Part shown: positions 8,223-15,870 of the stretch, one piece after another
Layout of the letters: the number at the start of each line of letters is the position of its first letter
How positions within the stretch are numbered: position 1 is the first letter of the stretch
NCBI GenBank assembly: GCA_945878525.1
Contig: CAMCTU010000015.1
Location: 1 to 32,975 of the forward strand
Direction: 5' to 3'
Origin: Sphingobacterium thalpophilum
GTDB lineage: Bacteria > Bacteroidota > Bacteroidia > Sphingobacteriales > Sphingobacteriaceae
Length of the DNA stretch: 32,975 bases
Notes under the pieces: model-generated
The model's database searches: none
Told to the model about the DNA's origin: nothing
The model's input: the letters and a program-made list of their open reading frames with translations, nothing else
Translations under genes and position numbers: made by a program

Positions 8223-8392
8223 TATTTGATGGATATATTTTAACAGATTCAAGCACTGACCTTAAAATAAATATAATGCTAATCTCCCGGATAATTTAGA
8301 GGCAATTTTACCCAAAGCTGAACTAGCTATATCGTTGAGTAAAAAATATGAGCAAGTCCAGCTTTTGAAGGCACAATTGAGTTGAATTTAAC

Positions 8393-9076
8393 TTATTGAG
8401 TTAAAAGGCGCTCGATCAATTCAGGTACTGCTTTAGCAGCGTTTTCCTGAATGATTTCAATATTTTTTGCAGATATTTCCAAGACATTTGGATCCACCAG
8501 AAATTTCTGCGAATTCGTAGGCACTAAATCAATAAGTCCTGCTGCCGGATAAACCTGAAGTGAAGTACCGATTACTATTACAATATCAGCTTCATAGCAA
8601 TGTTCAGCTGCTAGTTCTATCATTGGAACAGCTTCTCCAAACCAGACGACATGTGGACGCAACTGAGAGCCTAATTCACACAGTTCGCCCATTTTTAATT
8701 CCCATCCTGGAATATCATAGATCAATTTTGGGTTTCTATCCGATTGAGATTTTGTTATCTGTCCATGCAAATGAATAATTTTTGAAGACCCGGCACGCTC
8801 ATGAAGATCATCAATATTTTGAGTGATAATCGTCACATCATACATTTTTTCAAGTTTTACAATTGCATAATGTGCAGGATTAGGTTGAGCAGCAATTACT
8901 GATTTTCGACGCTCATTATAAAATTTTTGAACCAGATCAGGATTCCTTGTCCAGGCTTCGGGAGTAGCTACATCATATACATTATGCCCTTCCCACAGTC
9001 CGCCAGAATCTCTAAAAGTTTGCAAGCCACTTTCAGCAGAGATACCGGCTCCGGTAATTACAATAATTCTTTTCAT
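8393..9076 (-). CDS. cobB: NAD-dependent protein deacylase, sirtuin (CobB/SIRT5-like, zinc-less)
   Basis: A 227-residue sirtuin that removes acyl groups from lysine using NAD+. GAGISAESGLQTFR (9-22) is the NAD site, TQNIDDLHERAG (85-96) contains Q86/N87/D89, H104 in HLHG is the catalytic base, and GTSLQVYPAAG closes the Rossmann fold. Y53 and R56 in YNERR match the Tyr-x2-Arg pair that lets class III sirtuins (SIRT5, E. coli CobB) accept succinyl and malonyl groups. The four zinc cysteines expected after the catalytic His are absent, a state I believe is common in Bacteroidota homologues. It follows the Dph6-like gene by 59 bases on the same strand, downstream of btuB. Confidence 0.93.
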   Translation of the reverse strand: MKRIIVITGAGISAESGLQTFRDSGGLWEGHNVYDVATPEAWTRNPDLVQKFYNERRKSVIAAQPNPAHYAIVKLEKMYDVTIITQNIDDLHERAGSSKIIHLHGQITKSQSDRNPKLIYDIPGWELKMGELCELGSQLRPHVVWFGEAVPMIELAAEHCYEADIVIVIGTSLQVYPAAGLIDLVPTNSQKFLVDPNVLEISAKNIEIIQENAAKAVPELIERLLTQ

Positions 9077-9135
9077 CTGTTGATATTAAATTCTTTTATG
9101 CCGAACATGTGGGATGGAACCTTTGATGACTTCAT

Positions 9136-9828
9136 TCAAATAATATCCAGGTATAAAAACCCTGTATCCTCAGCCCTGTCTGTTTGTTTAATTTGCAAAG
9201 GTCTGAATACAACTTCTCCCGTTTCATAAGCTATAGGCTTTCGAAAAACCGGCCCATTATAACAAAACGTGTGGAACTCACCATTTTCTCCGAATGGATC
9301 AATCCCCTGAGGTAATTTTCTGAAGAAATTCAAAGTTAGGTGTTTACCAATCCAATCCTCCCCTAATTTGTCAGATTGAACACAACAAGTAATAGCTTCA
9401 AAACCTCCATCTAATAACTCTTTCTGAAGCTCAATCGAACTATTCATCCATAAAGGAAAGTATGTTTTCAAACCCGCCTTTGATGCTAAATCCTCCCTGT
9501 ACGTCCGAAGATCTTCCAGAAAAATATCTCCAAATACAAGGGTATCAACACCCATTTCTTTTAATTGTGTGCAGGTTACTTGAAAGACTTTTTCATAAGA
9601 AAAATTGTCAGGCTGATTAGGAACCCACATTTTAATTATTGGAAATCCCAATTGTTCAGCTTGTCTGTCAAGTACTTTTTCAGCTAATCCATGCATTGAT
9701 ATTCGCTTAAAATCACTATTTAAGGTGGTTACAAGTCCCAGTATTTCTACTTGAGGATCTTTTTTAAGCCTATTTAATGCCATTGCTGAATCCTTACCCG
9801 CACTCCAGAATAAAACTGCCTTCTTCAT
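9136..9828 (-). CDS. Dph6-like ATP pyrophosphatase (diphthine-ammonia ligase family)
   Basis: A 230-residue protein of the PP-loop ATP pyrophosphatase fold, Dph6/DUF71 type (PF01902). SAGKDSA at 9-15 is a variant of the SGGKDS PP-loop, and PFGENGEFHTFCYNGPVF near 180-200 is the characteristic second motif. In eukaryotes and archaea the family amidates diphthine on EF-2; bacteria lack that target, so the bacterial substrate is different and unproven. DUF71 genes often occur near cobalamin genes in bacteria. Here it starts 69 bases after the btuB stop, just beyond an intrinsic terminator, so it may be expressed by read-through from the B12-controlled transcript or from its own promoter. Confidence 0.88.
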   Translation of the reverse strand: MKKAVLFWSAGKDSAMALNRLKKDPQVEILGLVTTLNSDFKRISMHGLAEKVLDRQAEQLGFPIIKMWVPNQPDNFSYEKVFQVTCTQLKEMGVDTLVFGDIFLEDLRTYREDLASKAGLKTYFPLWMNSSIELQKELLDGGFEAITCCVQSDKLGEDWIGKHLTLNFFRKLPQGIDPFGENGEFHTFCYNGPVFRKPIAYETGEVVFRPLQIKQTDRAEDTGFLYLDII

Positions 9829-9841
9829 GTTAATCTGTCTT

Positions 9842-9879
9842 AAAACAAAAATAGCGATGAATTTACATCCATCGCTATT
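9842..9879 (-). terminator. Intrinsic terminator after btuB
   Basis: A perfect 10-bp inverted repeat (AATAGCGATG at 9850-9859 and CATCGCTATT at 9870-9879) with a 10-base loop is followed, on the minus strand, by a T-rich run (TTTGTTTT). It lies between the btuB stop at 9898 and the Dph6-like start at 9828, so it should end or attenuate the riboswitch-led transcript. Confidence 0.78.
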
Positions 9880-9897
9880 AATTATTTACATTAATAC

Positions 9898-11796
9898 TTA
9901 TCGGATATCCAACTTAAATCCTGCGTTAAAATTTATTCCTTTAGTTTGATAACCGGCGAATTCAACATAATCTTGATCCAGCACATTCTTTATATCTGTA
10001 AACAAGCTGAGTCTGGTTGAAACTTTGTACTGAGTATATACGTCCAGTAAATTAAATGAACCAAGTTCAGCTTCAACAGTTTTGAAAGTCTTACCATCAA
10101 AATAACGATCTCTGCGATCGCCGGTAAACTTATAAATTAAATTGAAGCTAAGTGATTTGCTTACATCTAATCCAGCATTCAATCCGAAAGAATTCTTTGG
10201 TCTTCTGAAGAGATTAAATGATGTTCCTACCGGAGTAGTCACTTCCCCATTAACATAAGCATAATAAGCATTCAGATTTAGTAAACCAGTCGGTTTGTAG
10301 CTTAATTCCACTTCGTAACCTTTATCGTTCTGCATATTTTGATTTAAATACCCAAATTTACCGGGAGAAACCTGACCAAAATCAATTACATTTTCAATAT
10401 CCCTTTTAAAATAAGAAAGTGAGAGGTTTATTTGCGACGTAAAATTAAGATCAAAACCTGCTTCGTAGGTACGGGATGTTTCAGGACTCAGGGCTAAATT
10501 TCCGTATTGTGAAAACAACTGATATAAAGATGGTACTCTGTAAGCAGAGGAAAGGTTAGCATACACCTTATAACGGTCTGCAATCAGGTAAGAGGGATTA
10601 ATAGTATAAGTAAAGTTACTTCCATAGGTGCTATGATCATTATATCTGCCACCAATTTCTGCCTGAAAACCTATTTTAGATTTAATAAAAACGGAAGAAA
10701 ACATACTTTTGATATTATTATCTGCAACCAACCTCGGGCTAAATGGATTTTTCTGTTCCGTACTCAGATTTCTGTAGGAAATACCACTAGCAATATCAAT
10801 AAAGTTATTTATAGCATAATTAAGGTTAGTTTCCAGATGGGTAATATTCCCTGTATTATTGGTTAGTGAACCCCGATTATTGTATTTATTTCTAAGGTTA
10901 TTCTGGCTTAGATTGAAATTGAGAACAGCTTTATTTAAATCGAGCTTGCCACCAATTCCAGCCAGAAATGAAGATTTGCTATAGGTATAGTCCTTTGCAT
11001 CAGCAAATGCACCATTATCAAGATCTGCGGCATTATTGTTAGCCTGGAAGTTTCCTCTTAGCAGAAATTTTTTACTGACCTGCTGCCCAATATTAAACAC
11101 CATGGATTTCTGATGGAATCCATCTTTGTCAAAGCCTGGTTCAGCATTTGCAGGAATTGCTGAAGAGAAATTCTCTGAATCCAGATTAGAGGCATTGAAT
11201 GATAAAGATGTATTTTCGATTTGTCCGCTCAAACCCAAAACTTGTTTATAAGTCCCGTAACTTCCACCGGTAGCAAGAAGATTTGCCGCTAATTTGCTGC
11301 TACCTTTTCGGGTAATTACATTAATTACCCCTGCCACTGCATCCGAACCATACAAAGTAGAATTTCCTCCTTTTAAAATTTCGATTCGTTCAATATTTTC
11401 AATTGGAATAGCAGAGATATTATATTCGCCGGAAATTTCAGAGGCATCATTAACCGGAATACCATCGATGAGTATTAAAGTATTGGCTGAACTTGCCCCA
11501 CGAAGATATACTGCTTTAACGTCTGCGGGATTACCACCATTCCCTCCAATTGTTAAGCCTGCCACATTGTTTAACAATTCAGGTAAAGTTCTACCCTGAC
11601 TTCTTGAAATTGTTTCAGCGGTAATCACCCTAACTACCTTACCGATTTCCGATAATCTTTTAGGAGAACGACTGGCTACAACCACCACTTCTTCAAGATT
11701 AGACACAGTTCTTTCTTGTGCCTGGATACTGCTATTTAGCAGTACAAGTTGTGCAAGTCCCAGACTCACGCCAACGTAAAGTTTTTTTGTTTTCAT
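9898..11796 (-). CDS. btuB: TonB-dependent outer-membrane vitamin B12 receptor
   Basis: A 632-residue outer-membrane receptor importing cobalamin or other corrinoids with TonB energy. Residues 1-26 form a signal peptide ending in the VLLNSSIQAQE region. A TonB-box-like stretch (LEEVVVVASR) precedes the plug domain, which shows GRTLPELLNNVAGL, YLRGASSANTLILIDG and a closing block of GGNSTLYGSDAVAGVINVIT. The rest is alternating strands of a 22-strand barrel with a C-terminal aromatic-rich half, ending FNAGFKLDIR. I start it at the ATG at 11796, which gives a clean signal peptide; the open frame extends 23 codons upstream but those look untranslated. The assignment to B12 rests mainly on the cobalamin riboswitch immediately upstream; size is also like BtuB. 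Confidence 0.92.
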   Translation of the reverse strand: MKTKKLYVGVSLGLAQLVLLNSSIQAQERTVSNLEEVVVVASRSPKRLSEIGKVVRVITAETISRSQGRTLPELLNNVAGLTIGGNGGNPADVKAVYLRGASSANTLILIDGIPVNDASEISGEYNISAIPIENIERIEILKGGNSTLYGSDAVAGVINVITRKGSSKLAANLLATGGSYGTYKQVLGLSGQIENTSLSFNASNLDSENFSSAIPANAEPGFDKDGFHQKSMVFNIGQQVSKKFLLRGNFQANNNAADLDNGAFADAKDYTYSKSSFLAGIGGKLDLNKAVLNFNLSQNNLRNKYNNRGSLTNNTGNITHLETNLNYAINNFIDIASGISYRNLSTEQKNPFSPRLVADNNIKSMFSSVFIKSKIGFQAEIGGRYNDHSTYGSNFTYTINPSYLIADRYKVYANLSSAYRVPSLYQLFSQYGNLALSPETSRTYEAGFDLNFTSQINLSLSYFKRDIENVIDFGQVSPGKFGYLNQNMQNDKGYEVELSYKPTGLLNLNAYYAYVNGEVTTPVGTSFNLFRRPKNSFGLNAGLDVSKSLSFNLIYKFTGDRRDRYFDGKTFKTVEAELGSFNLLDVYTQYKVSTRLSLFTDIKNVLDQDYVEFAGYQTKGINFNAGFKLDIR

Positions 11797-11911
11797 TTTG
11801 TTGTGAGATTTTGACCCACAGCAAACAGTATGAAGGAATACCAGAAATAGATCTATTCTTAGCAATAGTCCTCTCCAAGCTTCAATCCCCGAAAGCTATG
11901 AATTATAATGC

Positions 11912-12072
11912 TGAGGCAGGTCTTCTGACTTACTCCCGGTTATCCTGCCTTCCCATCCGCCCGGGGCGGAAAGTGGCTTATTTTGGATACCGTTAAGGAG
12001 AACACAGCAGCGGGACTGTCCGGGATTCTAACCCGGTTCCCTTTTAATTCCGATTTTGATTTCGGAAACCTA
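11912..12072 (-). ncRNA. Cobalamin (B12) riboswitch controlling btuB
   Basis: On the minus strand the conserved parts of a cobalamin riboswitch occur in order. First comes a GGGAA-CCGGGT-AGAATCCCGG-x-CAGTCCCGC block (12003-12041), then GCCACT near 11972-11977, then GGGAAGGCAGG (about 11944-11954), and finally the B12 box AGTCAGAAGACCTGCC (11915-11930), which differs slightly from the common AGYCAGGAGACCTGCC. GGCAGG and CCTGCC pair to close the core. About 115 bases separate the B12 box from the btuB ATG and should hold the expression platform; I see an AGCTT/AAGCT stem and the palindrome AATAGATCTATT there but cannot tell whether control is transcriptional or translational. Binding of adenosyl- or other cobalamin is expected to lower btuB expression. 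Confidence 0.95.
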
Positions 12073-12080
12073 AAGCACTA

Positions 12081-12111
12081 CAAATCTAACATAAGCTTGA
12101 AGATATTCAAA
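12081..12111 (-). promoter_or_regulatory. Bacteroidota-type promoter for the riboswitch-btuB transcript
   Basis: On the minus strand TTTG (12108-12111) is followed after exactly 19 bases by TAGATTTG (12081-12088), a full match to the phylum's -33/-7 consensus TTTG-N19-TAnnTTTG. Transcription would begin near 12075, only a few bases before the first riboswitch element, which independently supports both calls. Confidence 0.72.
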
Positions 12112-12322
12112 TGAATTCTAGTTTTGATATTCTGATTTTAAGCCTGATATTTATGTCAAGACATCGCCTAATTCTGTAAATTATTGAAAATCAGCACCTG
12201 ATTTTAAATAAATATTTATAAATTTCATCAATAAATATCAGTTCAAATTTTTGTCGGTGATTTTGTTTTGACACTGTTATATTGGCCTAAAAATTGTCAC
12301 TAACTTCAGTAAACAGTAATTT

Positions 12323-13423
12323 ATGAAGGAATTACCCCTAACAGTTAAGCGGTCAATTGAATTAATGGGAATTTGTCTGATGGGGATGATTTTGTCCTAT
12401 GGTCAGAACATTATTATGCCAGTTATTCTGGCATTTTTTCTGAGTATTGTCCTACTCCCTATTTACAGGTTCTTACATTCAAAGGGATCTCCTGAATTTT
12501 TTTCAATATTTCTGCCAATACTACTAGGTGCATTGATTATTGCATTGGTAATTTGGTTCTTTACAGGACAGGTCAATATCTTGTTAGCTGAATATCCTGA
12601 AATAAGAAAAAATATATCCAATCACTTGGCAGATCTAAGTGGATGGATTAACCAGAAGACTAATTATTCAACTCCTGAGCAGCTCAAATTCATCAATGAT
12701 CAAAGTGACAAGGTTTTAGCAAATGCAGTAAATATCATCAGCGGTGCTGCCAACTCAATTACCTCAATATTAATTTATGTTGGATTAGTTCCCATTTACA
12801 TTTATTTATTTCTATCCTATAAAAGTCTGCTTGTTCGCTTTGTATTTATTTGGTTCGAAAAATCAGAGCATAAAAAGGTAGAGGAAGTAATGAAAGAGAC
12901 CGAACATATCATAAAGGGCTACCTGATTGGACTGATTATTCAAATAAGTTATATTATTATCCTCTTAGGCGGATTATTATTACTTTTTGGAATTAAACAT
13001 GCCCTTTTAATTGGTGTAATCTTTGCGATTTTAAACCTCATTCCTTACATAGGTGCTCTCATAGGGAATATAATTGGTGTACTCCTTACTTTAACTAACT
13101 CACAGGAAATATTACCAGTATTCATTGTTTTAGGAGTAATTGCCGCTGTTCAATTCCTTGACAATAACATTTTAATGCCCAGAATTGTAGGATCAAAGGT
13201 GAGAATCAATGCATTTGCAGCGATTATGGGGGTATTTGTATCCGGAACACTGGCAGGTGTAACCGGGATGTTCCTTGCACTGCCGATGATCGCTATTTTA
13301 AAGGTAATTTTTGATCGTTCTGAAATGTTTAAACCCTGGGGACTTCTACTTGGTGATGAGGTAATCCTCAAAAGGCCAATCAAATTTCCGAAATTTATTA
13401 TTAGAAAAAAGAAAGCTCATTAA
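12323..13423 (+). CDS. AI-2E family transporter (PerM/UPF0118)
   Basis: A 366-residue inner-membrane protein with about eight transmembrane helices. The arrangement is the family's: two N-terminal helices, a long soluble segment (about residues 70-140), then a helical bundle with AILNLIPYIGALIG and, near the end, DNNILMPRIVGSKVRINAFA, both conserved in the family. Members are named for the autoinducer-2 exporter TqsA, but others act as Na+/H+ antiporters or have unknown roles, so AI-2 export is not implied. ATG start at 12323. It is divergent from btuB with about 240 bases between the riboswitch promoter and its start, and convergent with the TIGR02757 gene 32 bases away. Confidence 0.92.
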   Translation: MKELPLTVKRSIELMGICLMGMILSYGQNIIMPVILAFFLSIVLLPIYRFLHSKGSPEFFSIFLPILLGALIIALVIWFFTGQVNILLAEYPEIRKNISNHLADLSGWINQKTNYSTPEQLKFINDQSDKVLANAVNIISGAANSITSILIYVGLVPIYIYLFLSYKSLLVRFVFIWFEKSEHKKVEEVMKETEHIIKGYLIGLIIQISYIIILLGGLLLLFGIKHALLIGVIFAILNLIPYIGALIGNIIGVLLTLTNSQEILPVFIVLGVIAAVQFLDNNILMPRIVGSKVRINAFAAIMGVFVSGTLAGVTGMFLALPMIAILKVIFDRSEMFKPWGLLLGDEVILKRPIKFPKFIIRKKKAH

Positions 13424-13455
13424 ACATAAGCTTAGACAATTTAGATAAGAAATTC

Positions 13456-14367
13456 TCAAATAATCCGATTCTGGAAGTGCTCTTCTATACCCAAACCAAA
13501 TAGTGCAAAATCATATTTTACAGGATCAAGAGGATCAAATTGGCGAAGATTCTCAGTAAGTTCAGTTGCGGTTTGCCAGTCAACCTGTTTTCGGGTGATT
13601 AATTTTAATTTTCTGGCAACACGTTCCACATGCAGATCAGTCGGGCAGATTAAATCGGAAGGTTTAATGCTGGTCCAAAGACCAAAATCGACACCAAGAT
13701 CATCCTTCCTTACCATCCATCTCAAGAACATATTAAGTCTTTTACACGTGGATTTTTGTAATGGGGAACTAATATGCTTTTTAGTACGTGGCGGATAATC
13801 CGGCAGAGAGAAAAAATAGGCTCTGAATGAATTTAAGGCAGCTTCTATTGGAATTTCCGGCTGATTATTTTTCAGATCTCTGAGGTAGCGTGTTGAAGAT
13901 GCGCTTTCTCCAAATCCCGATAAATACTTCCCCTCTTCAACAAATTCTTGCCGAAGGATATTCGGTTTATAAAAATTGAAGGCTGTTTCCAATGTATCAG
14001 ACATTAAATAATGCTGTTTGAAAAATTCTATAAAGTACAATGTATCAGTAAGGTTAAAAGTACGATGCTTAAAATTAGCAAAGCGCTTGAGATCTGTTTC
14101 CTGATGATTTAAAATAAAATCATAAGGAGCACCGTCCATGAGCTGGATAAGCTCTTTGCACTTATTAATAATAGTTTTCCTTTGTCCCCAGGCTAGAATG
14201 GATGCCCAGAAACCCATGATCTCGATATCCTGTTTTTTAGTAAACAGATGAGGAATACAGATCGGATCATTTTCTATAAAACTCAGTCGATTATACTGAT
14301 CGAATTTAATGTCAAGAAAGTCTTTTAATTCCTGAAAAGAATGAAATGATGCCGGATATTCAGTCAT
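13456..14367 (-). CDS. TIGR02757 family protein (DUF2400)
   Basis: A 303-residue soluble protein matching the TIGR02757/DUF2400 family of conserved bacterial proteins without assigned activity. Recognisable parts are DPICIPHLFTKKQDIEIMGFW with ASILAWGQRKTIINK near residues 34-70 and the C-terminal LICPTDLHVERVARKL followed by FDPLDPVKYDFALFGLG, where a helix-hairpin-helix DNA-glycosylase-like fold has been suggested. No catalytic residue can be named. ATG start at 14367, 14 bases after the stop of the cystathionine enzyme gene on the same strand, so the two are likely one transcript. Function unknown. Confidence 0.88.
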   Translation of the reverse strand: MTEYPASFHSFQELKDFLDIKFDQYNRLSFIENDPICIPHLFTKKQDIEIMGFWASILAWGQRKTIINKCKELIQLMDGAPYDFILNHQETDLKRFANFKHRTFNLTDTLYFIEFFKQHYLMSDTLETAFNFYKPNILRQEFVEEGKYLSGFGESASSTRYLRDLKNNQPEIPIEAALNSFRAYFFSLPDYPPRTKKHISSPLQKSTCKRLNMFLRWMVRKDDLGVDFGLWTSIKPSDLICPTDLHVERVARKLKLITRKQVDWQTATELTENLRQFDPLDPVKYDFALFGLGIEEHFQNRII

Positions 14368-14381
14368 TTAGTGCCTTTCAA

Positions 14382-15521
14382 TCAGGAAAGAGCTTGTTTC
14401 AAGTCATCAAGCAGATCTTCTATATCCTCAACTCCTACACTTAATCGTAACAAATTATCAGTTACTCCAACTTTATCACGCTCTGATTTAGGAATAGATC
14501 CATGGGTCATGGTAACCGGATGATTAATCAGAGATTCCACTCCACCAAGTGATTCAGCTAAAGAAAAAACTCTAAAAGAGGAGGCCACTCTAAACGTCTC
14601 CTGTAAATCCGCTCCCTTCAATGTTATAGAGATCATTCCACCAAAATCACGCATTTGCTTTTTTGCCACATCGTGATTTGGATGATCTGTAAATCCTGGC
14701 CAGTATATTTTATCCACTTTAGGGTGTGTTTTCAAATATTCAGCAATTTGCCGTCCGTTTTCACAATGTGCTTTCATCCGAAGATGAAGGGTTTTTAGTC
14801 CTCTTAATACAAGAAAACTATCCATTGGTCCGGGTGTTGCACCACAAGCATTATAAATAAACCAAAGACGCTTGTAAAGATCATCATCATTCAGCATTAA
14901 GGCACCCATCACAACATCCGAATGGCCACCCAAGTATTTTGTAACGGAATGCATTACTATGTCAGCTCCAAGATCAATCGGATTCTGTAGATAAGGAGAT
15001 GCAAAGGTATTATCGACTGCCAAAAAAATATTATTTGCTTTAGCGATTGCTGAAACAGCCTCAATATCAACAATTTGCATGGTTGGATTGGTAGGAGTTT
15101 CGATCCAGATCATTTTGGTATTTTGGTTGATATATTGCTTCACATTCTGAGCATCATTCATATTTATAAAATGAAATTTGATGCCATAGTTTGCAAATAT
15201 CTTCGTGAACATGCGATAAGAGCCACCATATAGATCATCACCTGTTATCACTTCATCACCAGGAACTAAAAGTTTCATCACAGCATCCGTAGCTCCCATG
15301 CCACTGGAAAAAGCCAATCCGTGTTTTGCATTTTCAAGTGCCGCAAGACATGATTCCAATGCTTTACGCGTTGGGTTCGTTCCTCTGGAATATTCAAAGC
15401 CCTTGTTATCTCCGGGCGACTTCTGCCAATAAGTTGAAGTCTGATAGATCGGGGTCATTATTGCCCCTGTGCTTGGATCTGGTTCCTGACCGGCATGTAT
15501 TGCTTTGGTTCCGAATTTCAT
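14382..15521 (-). CDS. Trans-sulfuration PLP enzyme: cystathionine gamma-synthase/gamma-lyase
   Basis: A 379-residue cytoplasmic PLP enzyme of the Cys/Met metabolism family. The Schiff-base lysine is K195 in HSVTKYLGGHSD; YSRGTNPTR near 44-52 and SSGMGAT bind cofactor phosphate, and ETPTNPTMQIVDI and a C-terminal SLGGVESLINHP are diagnostic. Members make cystathionine from activated homoserine (MetB), split it to cysteine (gamma-lyase) or act on homoserine sulfur transfer; sequence inspection does not separate MetB from the lyase, and GATPGPMDSFLVLRGLKTL fits both. No SAM riboswitch is visible in the 68-base gap upstream. It lies downstream of proS and the 89-aa gene on the same strand. Confidence 0.9.
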   Translation of the reverse strand: MKFGTKAIHAGQEPDPSTGAIMTPIYQTSTYWQKSPGDNKGFEYSRGTNPTRKALESCLAALENAKHGLAFSSGMGATDAVMKLLVPGDEVITGDDLYGGSYRMFTKIFANYGIKFHFINMNDAQNVKQYINQNTKMIWIETPTNPTMQIVDIEAVSAIAKANNIFLAVDNTFASPYLQNPIDLGADIVMHSVTKYLGGHSDVVMGALMLNDDDLYKRLWFIYNACGATPGPMDSFLVLRGLKTLHLRMKAHCENGRQIAEYLKTHPKVDKIYWPGFTDHPNHDVAKKQMRDFGGMISITLKGADLQETFRVASSFRVFSLAESLGGVESLINHPVTMTHGSIPKSERDKVGVTDNLLRLSVGVEDIEDLLDDLKQALS

Positions 15522-15589
15522 AGATGTTTTATTAAAAATCTTGCGAATTACAAAATTATGGATGTAGTTATAAATTGAAATTATACAGG

Positions 15590-15859
15590 CTATTTGCTTT
15601 CATTTACCGGAACTAAAGATGGTTTAAGTTCTTGTTTAAGGGTATAGCCTAGCCGTTTACCTGTAGGACGGTCTGAAAAACTGATCCCAACATTTTGATC
15701 AATCTTGGAAAAATCGTTTTGCATATCCAACCAGATCTCCCGAAGTTCTACTTTAAACTGATTAAAAACAGAAGATGTGGTTTTAAAAATTTGCTGTTTT
15801 ACGAAAGCTGTATTCTCTAGCAAGTTTAAAACGTGTTGGGATGATTCAACTTCTTCCAT
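15590..15859 (-). CDS. Hypothetical protein downstream of proS (89 aa)
   Basis: An 89-residue protein starting at the ATG at 15859 (MEEVESSQHVL). The open frame runs 23 codons further into the end of proS but that part is only overlap. It is rich in charged and amphipathic helix (FVKQQIFKTTSSVFNQFKVE) and ends with a basic region containing DRPTGKRLGYTLKQELKP. No signal peptide or membrane helix is seen and I do not recognise a family. It starts 11 bases after the proS stop, so it is co-transcribed with proS. Confidence 0.65.
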   Translation of the reverse strand: MEEVESSQHVLNLLENTAFVKQQIFKTTSSVFNQFKVELREIWLDMQNDFSKIDQNVGISFSDRPTGKRLGYTLKQELKPSLVPVNESK

Positions 15860-15870
15860 TTTTTTAATTA

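Noticed and set aside
11294-11599. 101-codon plus-strand ORF inside btuB
   Set aside because: Antisense shadow of the conserved plug domain; no protein features of its own.
11797-11865. N-terminal extension of btuB by 23 codons
   Set aside because: It puts a non-signal sequence with two Cys in front of a clean signal peptide; it belongs to the riboswitch leader.
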